A DNA stretch of 64,000 nt from Pseudonocardia sp. CNS-139 (GTDB taxonomy: Bacteria; Actinomycetota; Actinomycetes; Mycobacteriales; Pseudonocardiaceae). The position numbers and the translations under genes were made by a program. Below, piece by piece: positions 26,955-35,568 of this stretch. The stretch spans positions 62,001 through 126,000 of the forward strand of contig MKJX01000173.1 in the NCBI GenBank assembly GCA_001942415.1, read 5' to 3'. A model generated the notes under the pieces. That model worked only from the letters and a program-made list of their open reading frames with translations. It searched no databases and had not been told where the DNA came from. Within the stretch, counting starts at the first letter, position 1. Every line of letters begins with the position of its first letter.

Positions 26955-27611
26955 ATGCAGGCTCTCCGCGGACTGGAGAACGGCGACGCGTCGGTGCGGC
27001 TGCGGGCGGCGCTGGCGGTCGGCACGGCCCCCGACCCGGGGTTCGTCGACACGCTGGTCGCACGCTGCGCGGTGGAGCCCGAGTTCTCGGTGCGCGAGAT
27101 GCTGACCTGGGCGCTCATCCGGCACCCGTCGTCGGTCACGGTCCCGAGGCTCGTCGGCGAGCTGCGCTCGGAGCGGGCGCAGGCGCGCAGCCAGGCGTTG
27201 CACACGCTGTCCAAGATCGGCGACCGGCAGGCGTGGCCGGCGATCACGCCGGCGCTCCTGACCGACGCCGACGACGAGGTGGCGCGCACGGCCTGGCGGG
27301 CGGCGGTGGCGCTCGTGCCCGAGGGCGAGGAGCGCGGGCTGGCCCGGGTGCTGGCGACGCAGCTCGGGCGCGGCGGGCGTGAGGTGCAGCTGAGCCTCAG
27401 CCGGGCCATGATCGGGCTCGGCGAGGCGGCCGGGCCGCTCCTGCGTGCCGCGGCGACGGGTCCCGACCCCCGCGTGCGTGCGCACGCGCTCGCCACGGAA
27501 CGGCTGTGGCACGACCCGGACGCGGGTTCGAGCTCGCGGTCGAGGAGGCGAGGCGCGTCGTGGCCCTCGGCGCGCCGGCCGGGAGGGATGACGGGCGGTG
27601 CGGATCGGTGA
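26955..27611 (+). CDS. HEAT-repeat protein (frame break near the 3' end)
   Basis: About 210 residues of alternating helices typical of HEAT/PBS-lyase repeats: NGDASVRLRAALAVGTAPDP, FSVREMLTWALIRHP, RAQARSQALHTLSKIGDRQA, DDEVARTAWRAAVALVPEGE and REVQLSLSRAMIGLGEAAGP. No catalytic motif. A lost base near 27525 alters the last 30 residues; the restored reading would be GFELAVEEARRVVALGAPAG, and the true stop is then unclear, possibly overlapping the next start. GGAGG at 26941 precedes the ATG. It is co-transcribed with a MerR protein that also carries HEAT repeats, so the two probably interact (inference). Confidence 0.75.
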   Translation: MQALRGLENGDASVRLRAALAVGTAPDPGFVDTLVARCAVEPEFSVREMLTWALIRHPSSVTVPRLVGELRSERAQARSQALHTLSKIGDRQAWPAITPALLTDADDEVARTAWRAAVALVPEGEERGLARVLATQLGRGGREVQLSLSRAMIGLGEAAGPLLRAAATGPDPRVRAHALATERLWHDPDAGSSSRSRRRGASWPSARRPGGMTGGADR

Positions 27612-28598
27612 CGTGGCCCGGCGGTCCGGCGTGAGCGCCCGCATGCTCCGGCACTACGAGTCGCTGGGCCTGGTGCGGCCGACGGGCCGGACCGGGGCCG
27701 GCTACCGGGAGTACTCCGCCGAGGACATCCGCCGGATCTTCCACGTCGAGAGCCTGCGGTCGCTCGGGCTGTCGCTGCGCGAGGTCGGGCGCGCGCTCGA
27801 CGACCCCGGCTTCACGCCGTCGGACCTCGTCGACGACCTCGTCCGCCGGACGCGGGAGCGCATCGCGCGCGAGACCGACCTGCTCACCCGGCTCGGCCGG
27901 ATCGGTGCCGCGGAACCGCCGGCTGGGAGGACGTCCTCCAGATCGTGGCCCTCCTGCAGGCGCTGGGGTCGGAGAGCCCCGGCCGGCGCCAGCGCGCCGC
28001 GCTGTCCTCGGTGGAGGAGGGGCCGGTGCCGGTGGCGGCGCTGGTCGAGGCGGCGCTGGGCGAGCCGGACCCGAACGTCGCCGGCGCCCTGCGGTGGGCG
28101 CTGGCGCAGGCGGGCGACGACGCGCTGGCGCTGCTGGCGGAGGGACTCGGCGCACCGGCCCCCGAGGTGCGCGAACGCGCCGTCGACGCCGTCGCCGAGA
28201 TCCCCGGCGAGGCCGCGACCGCGCTGCTGCGGGAGGCCCTCACGGGCCCCGACGTCGTGGTCCGCCGGCGCGCGGCGCCGGCGCTCGCGGCGCGCGGGGT
28301 GGCCGACGGCGTCCCGACGCTCGTCGCCATGGTCGTCGAGGACGTGAACGACGCCGACGCCGCCGACGCGCTGAGCGCGCTGGCGGGCGACCCGGCGACG
28401 GCGGAGCGGATCGCCGCCGCGCTCGTCGACGGCCTCGCCGGCGCCGCCGGGCCGGCCGCCCGCCGGCGGCTGACCCAGGCGCTCGCGGACATCCCGGGCG
28501 CCACCGCCGAACGGGCCCTCGTGGACCTGGCGCAGGACGAGGACCGGGCGGTCGCCCTCACCGCGGCGTACGTCCGCACGCTGCGCGAGGCACGGTGA
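27598..28598 (+). CDS. MerR-family regulator fused to HEAT repeats (one frame break)
   Basis: N-terminal MerR winged helix: MRIGDVARRSGVSARMLRHY then ESLGLVRPTGRTGAGYREYS and the helix AEDIRRIFHVESLRSLGLSL, with a dimerisation coil to about residue 105. After a lost base near 27915 the chain continues GWEDVLQIVALLQALGSE and five or so HEAT repeats (AALVEAALGEPDPNVAGALR, APEVRERAVDAVAEIPGEAA, VVRRRAAPALAARGVADGV). About 333 residues, far longer than an ordinary MerR effector domain, with no ligand-binding Cys cluster. The GTG start overlaps the end of the HEAT gene. It probably binds the repeat at 26905. Confidence 0.78.
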
Positions 28599-28790
28599 CG
28601 GGCGACCTGGTCCGGGCGCACCGGCCGGGCACCGACGACCGGTTCCCGGCGCGGCCCGGCCGCTTGGCGGAACCTCCCAACGCGTCGCGCGCGGGGCCGC
28701 CGCTGTTCGTCGGTCCCGTGGGTGTCGGCCGTCACCCGGGACGGCGAGGGTGGAGCCCGTCCCCCGCCGCCGCGCACACCGAGGTGCCCC

Positions 28791-30698
28791 ATGCCGCGAC
28801 GCCCCCACCCGGTCGACGAGGTCCTGCCCGCCGGCAAGCTGGCCGTGTACGGGTTCCAGCACGTGCTCGCGTTCTACGCGGGCGCGGTGGTCGTCCCGAT
28901 CCTGCTGGCCGGCGCGATCGGGCTGTCCGAGCGCGAGCTGATCCACCTCATCAACGCCGACCTGTTCACCTGCGGGATCGCCTCGATCATCCAGGCCGCC
29001 GGGTTCTGGAAGGTCGGCGTGCGGCTGCCGCTGCTGCAGGGCGTGACGTTCACCGCGGTCTCGCCGATGATCGCGATCGGGCTCGCGGCGGGCGGCGGCA
29101 CGGACGGGCTGCTCGTCATCTACGGCTCGGTGATCGTGGCCGGGCTCGCGACGTTCCTGGTCGCGCCGTTCTTCGGCCGGCTGATCCGGTTCTTCCCGCC
29201 GGTCGTCACGGGCTCGGTGATCCTGGTCATCGGGCTGGCGCTGCTCCCGGTGGCGGCCGCGGACGCCGTCGGCGGCGCCGCCGACCCGCAGCCGGGCAAC
29301 CTGCGGCACCTGGCCTACGCGCTGGGCACGCTCGCCGTGATCGTGCTGGTCCAGCGGCTCTTCCGCGGGTTCCTCGCGACGGTCGCGGTGCTGGTCGGGC
29401 TCGTGCTGGGCACCTTGGTGGCCTGGCTGCTGGGCGACGCGCACTTCGACGCCGTGGGCGAGTCGGCCTGGCTGGGCGTGACGACACCGTTCCACTTCGG
29501 GTGGCCGCAGTTCAGCATCGCGGCGATCGTGTCGATGATCGTCGTCATGCTCATCACCGCCGTCGAGACCACCGGCGACGTCTTCGCGACCGCCGAAATC
29601 GTGGACAAGCGGGTCGGCCGCGAGGACGTGGCCCGGGCGCTGCGCGCCGACGGGCTCGCCACGACGATCGGCGGTGTCCTCAACTCGTTCCCGTACACGT
29701 GCTTCGCCGAGAACGTCGGGCTGGTGCGGCTGACGCAGGTCAAGAGCCGGTGGGTGGTGGTCGCGGCCGGCGTGATCATGATCATCGTCGGGCTGGTGCC
29801 CAAGGCGGGCGCGGTGGTCGCCGGCATCCCGCACCCCGTGCTGGGCGGCGCGGCGCTCGCGATGTTCGCGACGGTGGCGGTGGTCGGCATCCAGACCCTG
29901 GCCCGCGTCGACTTCAACGACCACCGCAACGTGGTGATCGTGGGCTCCAGCGTGGGCCTGGCGATGTTCGTGACGGCCCAGCCGGCCATCGCGACGGCCG
30001 TGCCCGGGTGGGCGCAGATCGTCCTCGGCTCGGGCATCACGCTCGGCAGCATCACGGCGATCGTGCTCAACATCGTCTTCCACCACGTCGGGAAGGGCCG
30101 CGGGCCGGCCGTCGCGGGCACGCCCGGCACCGGCACCGTCCGGCTGGAGCAGGTGAACGGGATGGGCCGCGAGGAGTTCGTCGCGACGTTCGGGCGCCTG
30201 TTCCAGGGACCGGCGGACGTGGTCGCGCACGCGTACGACCGGCGGCCCTTCGCCGACCCGGCCAACCTGCGCGCCGCGTTCCAGGAGGCGCTGTTCTCGG
30301 CGCCGGCCGCCGAGCAGCGCGCGCTGATGGCCGCCTACCCGGACCTCGGCGCCGACCGCGTGGCCGACGGCGACGAGGGCGAGGAGTCCGCGCGCGACCA
30401 GTCGTGCGCTGGGCTGACGAGGCTCGCCGACGCCGACCGCGCGGAGTTCGCGCAGCTCGCGGCCGTGTACCGGGAGCGGTTCGGCATCCCGCTGATCGTG
30501 TGCGTGCGGGAGGCGGAGTCGCGCGACCGCATACTTGCCGAGGGCCGACGGCGGCTGGACAACTCCCCGGCGCAGGAGCACGCGGCCGCGCTGATCGAGA
30601 TCGCCAAGGTGGCGAACAACCGCTTCGCCGACCTCGTGGCCGGCGCGAACCCGATCGCGACGGCGCGTTCGCGGGCTCTCGGGAGAGGAGACGGGTGA
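28791..30698 (+). CDS. NCS2 (urate/xanthine) permease fused to an OHCU-decarboxylase-like domain
   Basis: 635 residues, frame intact. Residues 1 to about 455 form a nucleobase:cation symporter-2 permease with about 12-14 hydrophobic segments; signatures are GFQHVLAFYAGAVVVPILLA, TFTAVSPMIAIGLAAGGGTD, AVETTGDVFATAEI (the conserved ET region) and NSFPYTCFAENVGLVRLTQV. A linker leads to a C-terminal domain (about 470-625) like UraD: FVATFGRLFQGPADVVAHAY, AAFQEALFSAPAAEQRAL and VYRERFGIPLIVCVREAESR. The catalytic HPDL reads YPDL and the catalytic Glu of the EQ pair is Asp (ARDQS), so activity is doubtful. It probably takes up urate for the enzymes that follow. Confidence 0.85.
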   Translation: MPRRPHPVDEVLPAGKLAVYGFQHVLAFYAGAVVVPILLAGAIGLSERELIHLINADLFTCGIASIIQAAGFWKVGVRLPLLQGVTFTAVSPMIAIGLAAGGGTDGLLVIYGSVIVAGLATFLVAPFFGRLIRFFPPVVTGSVILVIGLALLPVAAADAVGGAADPQPGNLRHLAYALGTLAVIVLVQRLFRGFLATVAVLVGLVLGTLVAWLLGDAHFDAVGESAWLGVTTPFHFGWPQFSIAAIVSMIVVMLITAVETTGDVFATAEIVDKRVGREDVARALRADGLATTIGGVLNSFPYTCFAENVGLVRLTQVKSRWVVVAAGVIMIIVGLVPKAGAVVAGIPHPVLGGAALAMFATVAVVGIQTLARVDFNDHRNVVIVGSSVGLAMFVTAQPAIATAVPGWAQIVLGSGITLGSITAIVLNIVFHHVGKGRGPAVAGTPGTGTVRLEQVNGMGREEFVATFGRLFQGPADVVAHAYDRRPFADPANLRAAFQEALFSAPAAEQRALMAAYPDLGADRVADGDEGEESARDQSCAGLTRLADADRAEFAQLAAVYRERFGIPLIVCVREAESRDRILAEGRRRLDNSPAQEHAAALIEIAKVANNRFADLVAGANPIATARSRALGRGDG

Positions 30699-31177
30699 AC
30701 ATCACGCAGTTCGACGGCCTGCCGGCCGCCGCCGCGGAGGCGGAGCTGGTGGCGGTGTGCCGCGCGCCGCGCTGGGCCGCGGCGGTCGCAGCGGGGCGGC
30801 CGTACGGGTCGGCGGAGGCGCTGCAGGCCGCGGCCGCCGCCGCGCTCGCCGACGTCGACCTCGACGCGGCCATGGCCGGCCACCCGCGCATCGGCGACCG
30901 CACCGCCGCCGGGCCGTCCCGCCGTGAGCAGAGCGCCGTCGCCACCGCCGAGGCGGACGTGCTCACGGCGCTGGCCGCGGGCAACCGCGCCTACGAGGAG
31001 CGGTTCGGGCACGTCTACCTGGTGTGCGCCACCGGCCGCAGTGCCGAGGACCTGCTCGCGACGCTGCACGCGCGGCTGGGCAACGACCCGGCGACCGAGC
31101 GCGCCGTCGCGCTCGGGGAGCTGGCCGCCATCAACCGGATCCGGATCGCGCGGCTGCTGGGGGAGGGTCCCGCATGA
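30695..31177 (+). CDS. uraD: OHCU decarboxylase
   Basis: Converts 2-oxo-4-hydroxy-4-carboxy-5-ureidoimidazoline to (S)-allantoin, the last step of urate breakdown to allantoin. 160 residues, intact. The catalytic HPRIGD (His) and SRREQSAV (Glu) are present, unlike in the domain fused to the upstream permease, and [15 protein letters not shown] matches the FG-P-F substrate strand. GTG at 30695 overlaps the permease stop (GTGA); its own TGA overlaps the ATG of the HIU hydrolase. Cytosolic. Confidence 0.9.
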   Translation: MNITQFDGLPAAAAEAELVAVCRAPRWAAAVAAGRPYGSAEALQAAAAAALADVDLDAAMAGHPRIGDRTAAGPSRREQSAVATAEADVLTALAAGNRAYEERFGHVYLVCATGRSAEDLLATLHARLGNDPATERAVALGELAAINRIRIARLLGEGPA

Positions 31178-31493
31178 GCCTCTCCACGCACGTGCTCGAC
31201 GCCGCGCACGGCCGTCCGGCCGCGGGTGTCGCCGTCCGGCTCACGACCGCGGCCGGGAAGCCGCTCGCCGACGCCGTCACCGACGAGGACGGGCGCGTCC
31301 GGGAGCTCGCCGCCGACCTGCCGCCGGGACCTACCGGGTCACCTTCGACACGGGCGCGTACTTCGCCGCGACCGGGCAGACGGGGTTCTACCCGGAGGTG
31401 GCCGTCACCTTCACCGTCACGGACGCCGGACAGCACCACCACGTGCCGCTGCTGCTGTCCCCGTTCGCCTACTCGACCTACCGCGGGAGCTGA
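31174..31493 (+). CDS. uraH: 5-hydroxyisourate hydrolase (one frame break)
   Basis: Transthyretin-like enzyme that hydrolyses 5-hydroxyisourate made by uricase to [23 protein letters not shown] has the N-terminal His motif, and the C-terminal tetrapeptide YRGS after [11 protein letters not shown] is the family hallmark. A missing base near 31330 separates the halves; repair gives [15 protein letters not shown]. About 106 residues, normal. ATGA overlap with uraD; the uricase ATG begins two bases after its stop. Confidence 0.92.
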
Positions 31494-31494
31494 C

Positions 31495-32338
31495 ATGGGC
31501 ATCGTTCTGTCCGGACACCAGTACGGGAAGGCGGAGACCCGCCTCGTCCGGATCTACCGGGACACGCCCCGGCACGAGATCCGCGACGTCAACGTCACCA
31601 CGGCGCTGCGCGGCGACTTCGCGGCCGCCTACCTGGCAGGCGACCAGGCCACGGTGCTGCCGACCGACACCCAGAAGAACACCGCGTACGCCTTCGCCAA
31701 GGAGCACGGGCTGCACGAGATCGAGGAGTTCGCGCTGGCGCTCGCCCGGCACTTCGTCGACGACGTCGAGCCGGTCACCGCGCCCGCGTCAGCGTCGACG
31801 AGTACGCGTGGGACCGCGCGCCCGTCGGCCCGGACGCCACGACCACACGTGGGTGCGCCGCGGCCAGGAGGTCCGGACCACGGTGGTGGACGTGTCGGAC
31901 GCCGGTACCGAGGTCGTCTCCGGGCTGCGCGACCTCGTGCTGCTCAAGTCGACCGGCTCGGAGTTCCACGGGTTCCTCAAGGACGGCTACACGACGCTCC
32001 CCGAGACCGACGACCGGATCATGGCGACGGCGCTCGTCGCGCGCTGGCGGTACGCGACCACCGAGGTGGACTGGGACAAGACCTGGGCCGACGTCCGGCG
32101 CGTCCTCGTCGAGCGGTTCGCCACCGTGCACTCGCTCGCGCTGCAGCAGACGCTGTGGGAGATGGGCAGCGCGGCGCTGGAGGCGCACCCGGAGATCGCG
32201 GAGATCAACCTGCAGGCGCCCAACAAGCACCACTTCGTGGTGGACCTGGCGCCGTTCGGCCTGGAGAACCCCAACGAGGTCTTCTTCGCCGCCGACCGCC
32301 CGTACGGGCTGATCGAGGCCACGGTCGCCCGGGGCTGA
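31495..32338 (+). CDS. uox: Urate oxidase (uricase; two frame breaks)
   Basis: Cofactor-free enzyme oxidising urate to 5-hydroxyisourate. Motifs: GKAETRLVRIYRD, VLPTDTQKNTAYAFAKEHG (catalytic Thr with Lys upstream), LLKSTGSEFHGFLKDGYTTL, ETDDRIMATALVARWRY and APNKHHFVVDLAPFGLENPN. Bases are missing near 31785 and 31835; repair gives RVSVDEYAWDRAPVGP followed by HDHTWVRRG. About 281 residues. It closes the urate-to-allantoin operon. A small hairpin overlaps the stop, and a decayed copy of one of its segments lies 660 bases downstream at 32643. Confidence 0.93.
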
Positions 32339-32352
32339 CTCAGGATCAGCCC
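32332..32352. terminator. Short hairpin between convergent uricase and cupin-fragment genes
   Basis: GGGCTGA-ctcagga-TCAGCCC: seven-base arms and seven-base loop that include the stop codons of both genes. Stable but short and without a T-run, so a weak or factor-dependent bidirectional terminator at best. Confidence 0.35.
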
Positions 32353-32561
32353 GCCGCGTCGCAGGCGGGGGCGTCCTGGGGCACGGAGAGCGGCGCCCCC
32401 GCCGGCAGCACGTAGACCACGTCGAGCACCAGCGGGGCGTCGCCCTCGTTGCGCCCGGTGTGGACGTGGCCGGGCCCGCTCGGCTCGTGGACGCCGGGGG
32501 CGACCTCCTGGACCCGCGCGTCCGCGATCGTCACGCCGGGAGGTGGGGTGGACACGCTCAT
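32346..32561 (-). pseudogene. Truncated cupin-domain protein (C-terminal half)
   Basis: 71 codons starting MSVSTPPPGVTIADARVQEV. The body GPGHVHTGRNEGDAPLVLDV, then VYVLPAGAPLSVP, looks like the second half of a small cupin, with the second metal-motif His and the closing strand, but the first cupin motif (G-x5-HxH-x3-4-E) is absent. It may be a remnant cut at the edge of the RiPP-carrying segment, with the present ATG at 32561 a chance start. Alternatively a minimal short cupin. Function not assigned. Confidence 0.5.
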
Positions 32562-32642
32562 CGCTCGCTCACCGGGTCAGCCGACAGGGCGGACGTGGAT
32601 ACCCGCTGGACGGCCGGTCGACGCGGGCGTCAGGGGCCGAAA

Positions 32643-32695
32643 GGACGGCTGCACGACGCGCTCCCTGAGAACCACGACCGGATTATGGCCGTCGT
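32643..32695 (+). repeat. Decayed uricase-like fragment
   Basis: The segment beginning ggacggctgcacgacg matches the uricase coding sequence at 31981 onward in about 41 of the first 48 positions, with a two-base insertion. Translated around the insertion it reads KDGCTT and LPENHDRIMAVVQW, against KDGYTTLPETDDRIMATAL in the intact gene. The differences change residues in a uricase-like way (ENHD for ETDD), so it may be a piece of another uricase rather than a recent copy. It lies just outside the end of the RiPP methyltransferase gene and may mark a recombination junction. Confidence 0.6.
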
Positions 32696-32733
32696 TCAGT
32701 GGGTTGAAGGCTGCCCAGGCAGGCCTGCGCGTA

Positions 32734-33872
32734 CTACCTCCAGGCGTTGTCGCCTCCGGGGAGGAGCGGCCAGGTCACCCCGGAGTCGGGGTGGTCGAGC
32801 CATGCGGTCTGGGTGCCGTCGGTGCGGGCGGTGATGCCGATGCGTTCGCGGCTCGGGTTGTCGTGGAGTTGGTAGGAGTGCCAGGCCAGTTCGACGTGGT
32901 CGAACAGCCGCCGGCTGTCCTGGGTGATGTGCATGTCCAGGTCGTCGGTGGGGAAGCGGGCTTCGGCGCGGTGGGCGCCGTCGTGTACGACGACCCCGGT
33001 CCGTGTGCGGGTTTCGTGGTCGCTCACGAGGTCGACGATCCGCACGTCGGCGGGCAGGTGCAGTGACAGCCAGAGCCGGAAGTCGACGTCGGCGAAGGCG
33101 TGCGGGTCCATCTCCGAGGTGGAGTGGTGGTGGTCGCGCCGGTCGGCGGGCTCGGGCATGCCGATGAGGAAGTCGTTGGGCCCGGTCTTGCGGAGCACCG
33201 CGAGCGCCCCGCCGAGGGTGAACGGGGAGACGATCACCCCGCCGTCGGCGAGCTGCTCGATCCATGGCACGGGCACGCCCGGTGACGCGCACGTGGAGAT
33301 GATCCGGTCGAACGGGGCGCGGTCCTGCACGCCGTCGGCGCCGTCCCCGGCGACGACATCGGGGCGCATGCCGAGTGCGGACAGCCGGTCGGTGGCCTCG
33401 GCGACGAGCACGTCGTCGATGTCGATGCTGGTCACCTGCTCGGCGCCGACGCGGTGGCAGAGCAGGCCCGTGTTGTAGCCGGTGCCGGTGCCGATCTCCA
33501 GCACTCGGTGGCCGTCCTGCAGGTCGAGGAGCTGGAGCATCCGCGCGACCAGGGTCGGGAGGCTCGCGGAGCTGCTGACGGTCGGGTTGCCGTCGTGCAT
33601 CGCCCACACCGTGGCGAGGAACCGGTCGTCGTACACCGCGTTCAGCCAGTCGTTCTGCTGGGCGGGGTCGGCGCCGTCGATCAGCCGCGCCGGCCGGTTG
33701 TAGTCGTCGAGCGCCAGTAGCGGGGCACGAACGCGTGGCGGGGCACCTGCTCGAAGGCGGCCCGCCATGCCTTGTCGGTGATCGCCCCGCCGGTCTCCAG
33801 CCGGCTCGCGAGCTTCGCGGCGCGGGGTCTCCAGTCGAGGGGGTTGATCGTCGAGGTGTTCGTGGAGGTCAC
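32734..33872 (-). CDS. tgmC: PIMT-type O-methyltransferase of the ATP-grasp RiPP system (one frame break)
   Basis: Protein-L-isoaspartate-methyltransferase-like enzyme, about 379 residues. The SAM loop is HRVLEIGTGTGYNTGLLCHR, followed by QVTSIDIDDVLVAEATDRLS and PFDRIISTCASPGVPVPWIE. DGNPTVSSSASLPTLVARML is the PIMT substrate loop. The N-terminal piece (NPLDWRPRAAKLASRLETGG ... HAFVPRY) is in another frame; a base is missing near 33715. Start GTG 33872 overlaps the tgmB stop (GTGA). In fuscimiditide biosynthesis such a PIMT homologue methylates an Asp of the cyclised precursor, which then becomes an aspartimide; the same role is inferred here. A C-terminal extension of some 150 residues is typical of the RiPP-linked type. 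Confidence 0.85.
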
Positions 33873-34846
33873 GGTGTGCCTTTCTGCAGCATGTCGGCGA
33901 TGGCGTCGGTGATCGGCAGCCCGGTCGCCTTCTCCGTGAACTGGTACTGCCCGGCGGCCCCGTTGCACTCCAGGAACCAGTGCCGGCCGTCAGTGTCCAC
34001 GCTGAAGTCGAAGTGCCCGAGCGCGATCCCGAACTTGTTCATGAAGGCCCGGACGCCGAGTTCGACGTCCCGCGGCAGCTCGGCGATGGTGTAGGCGAGC
34101 GACGGGTAGTCGGCCCGGAAGTCCACGGTCGACGCGGGCGAGCCCGCGTGGATCGCGACCGGGAAGAACTGGGCGTCGCGCCCCTGCCCGACGACGGTCA
34201 GCCGGAGCTCGTACGCCTTGTCCTGGACGTAGCGCTGGAACATGTGCGCGGTGGTCTCGACGCCGCGCAGGTCGGTCAGCTCGTCGTCGGTCAGGACGTG
34301 GGTGTAGAGCGCGGCGCGGGCGCCGTCTTCATGGATCGAGGCGAAGCCCAGCGGCTTGATCACGACACGGCCCGGCGATTCGCGGACGAACCGCTCCACC
34401 GCCTCGGGCCGGTTCGTGATCAGCGTGCGGGGTACGAGCAGGCCGGCCGCCTTCGCGGCAGCGAGTTGCACCGGCTTGTGCATGTCGGCCTGCCGACCCG
34501 GGTGGTTCACCCACAGCAGCCCCGGTATCGCCCACAGGCAGCCGCCGAGACCGAGCTTCGCCTCCATCGCGGCATGCCTCAGCTCGGGTCCGGTGAGGCC
34601 GGGCTCGAACCGGAAGGCCGTCGGACGGCGGTAGAAGACCGAGGTCAGCCGTTCGAGCTTGATCACCCGGTTCCCGGCGTGCAGGGCGCCGTTCCACCCT
34701 GCGACGCCGAGAACGGCGTCCAGGTCGAGGCGGGTCGGGAACCACCCCAGGTCGACGCGGTAGACCTCCGTGTCGAGACGTTGCAGCGAGTCGATCACCG
34801 CGTCGGCGGTGGGGTCGCACTCTTCGCTCAGGACGAGGACGCTCAT
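33869..34846 (-). CDS. tgmB: ATP-grasp ribosomal peptide maturase
   Basis: 325-residue ATP-grasp ligase, intact. In the graspetide pathway it uses ATP to join side-chain carboxylates of the precursor to Ser/Thr hydroxyls or Lys amines. Start MSVLVLSEECDPTADAVIDS; then RLTSVFYRRPTAFRFEPGLT, a pattern typical of this maturase group; the ATP-binding strand PGRVVIKPLGFAS; and the metal-binding ending ALGHFDFSVDTDGRHWFLEC followed by NGAAGQYQF. It lies between the precursor gene (stop 13 bases upstream) and the methyltransferase, with which it overlaps by four bases, so all three are one transcript. Base composition is less GC-rich than flanking purine genes. Confidence 0.92.
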   Translation of the reverse strand: MSVLVLSEECDPTADAVIDSLQRLDTEVYRVDLGWFPTRLDLDAVLGVAGWNGALHAGNRVIKLERLTSVFYRRPTAFRFEPGLTGPELRHAAMEAKLGLGGCLWAIPGLLWVNHPGRQADMHKPVQLAAAKAAGLLVPRTLITNRPEAVERFVRESPGRVVIKPLGFASIHEDGARAALYTHVLTDDELTDLRGVETTAHMFQRYVQDKAYELRLTVVGQGRDAQFFPVAIHAGSPASTVDFRADYPSLAYTIAELPRDVELGVRAFMNKFGIALGHFDFSVDTDGRHWFLECNGAAGQYQFTEKATGLPITDAIADMLQKGTP

Positions 34847-34859
34847 CGGGATCGGCCGA

Positions 34860-35248
34860 TCAGCCCGCCGCGTCGGACAGGTAGTCGGGCGTCCACTCCT
34901 CGCCGCCCGTACTCGGGCCGCCGTCGGTGCTCGGGCCGGTCGAGTTCATCGAGGTGTCGTTCAGCGAGCGGAACCACGGCTCGCCGTCCTCCCCGACGGC
35001 GATCTGACGGTCCGCGTCGTAGCTCCACGGCGGCAGGGCCGGGAGCGCTGCCGCGCCGGGGTGGGCTGGACGGCGAAGCGCAACCCGAACGGGCGCGTGC
35101 CGATCGGCGAGGGGGACTCGGTGCTCGCGGGTTCCTGCCCGAAGCGGGACAGACCGAGCGGGAGGCGCTCGGCGACGGTCATCAGCGGGTCATCGGTGAT
35201 CAGGCTGGAATCGGGCGAACCGATCCGTGGGTGCGTCGCAGTCGACAC
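34860..35248 (-). CDS. tgmA: Graspetide precursor peptide (one frame break)
   Basis: Putative ATP-grasp target peptide. 389 bases; with one base restored near 35050 it encodes 129 residues. The leader ends with SPIGTRPFGLRFAV, holding the PFGLR recognition motif of this precursor family. After LPPWSYDADRQIAVGEDGEP and WFRSLNDTSMNSTGPS comes a Ser/Thr- and Asp/Glu-rich tail, TDGGPSTGGEEWTPDYLSD then AAG. The many hydroxyl and acid side chains in the last 35 residues are the expected crosslinking partners. Asp109-Gly110 is the most likely aspartimide site for the PIMT partner. Start GTG 35248 has GAGGAAGGG eight bases upstream. Confidence 0.82.
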
Positions 35249-35423
35249 AGGTGTTCCCTTCCTCGGTGTTGTCGCGGGCCGGGTCGACCCGCGGACGTTC
35301 TGGTCCGATGGCGCTCCGGTAGTCCCACATGGACCACTGGGCCGCGGCGCGCCTTCGGCGGCGGTGCTTGCCTCGCCGCCCGTGCCGGCGCAGCGCGCGG
35401 CGCAGCCGATGCAGGAGCGTCAT
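35190..35423 (-). CDS. Possible small basic protein upstream of tgmA
   Basis: A 77-codon frame from ATG 35423, within the 320-base gap between the TauD-like gene and tgmA and overlapping the first 59 bases of tgmA. It begins MTLLHRLRRALRRHGRRGK, very Arg-rich, then QWSMWDYRSAIGPERPRVDP. No family recognised, and the overlapped end reads through the tgmA ribosome-binding site, so either the real stop is earlier (hidden by a base loss) or this is non-coding. Small basic frames in GC-rich DNA arise easily. Low confidence. Confidence 0.25.
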   Translation of the reverse strand: MTLLHRLRRALRRHGRRGKHRRRRRAAAQWSMWDYRSAIGPERPRVDPARDNTEEGNTCVDCDAPTDRFARFQPDHR

Positions 35424-35568
35424 GGCGTCGGTGGGTCGACCGACCCCCGGCCGGGAGCGGGGGCGCACCGGCCGGGGGTCGGTCAGGCTGTGGCGGCCGG
35501 GGGCGGGGTCGGCTGCCGCGTGTGCGTGGACGGCGGACCGTCCGCCGTGATCGCGATACGGGCCACGG

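Noticed and set aside
27702..30581. A 959-codon minus-strand frame antisense to the MerR-HEAT and permease genes
   Set aside because: Composition is His/Arg/Asp-rich with no recognisable motif, and the plus strand encodes a clear permease with membrane segments.
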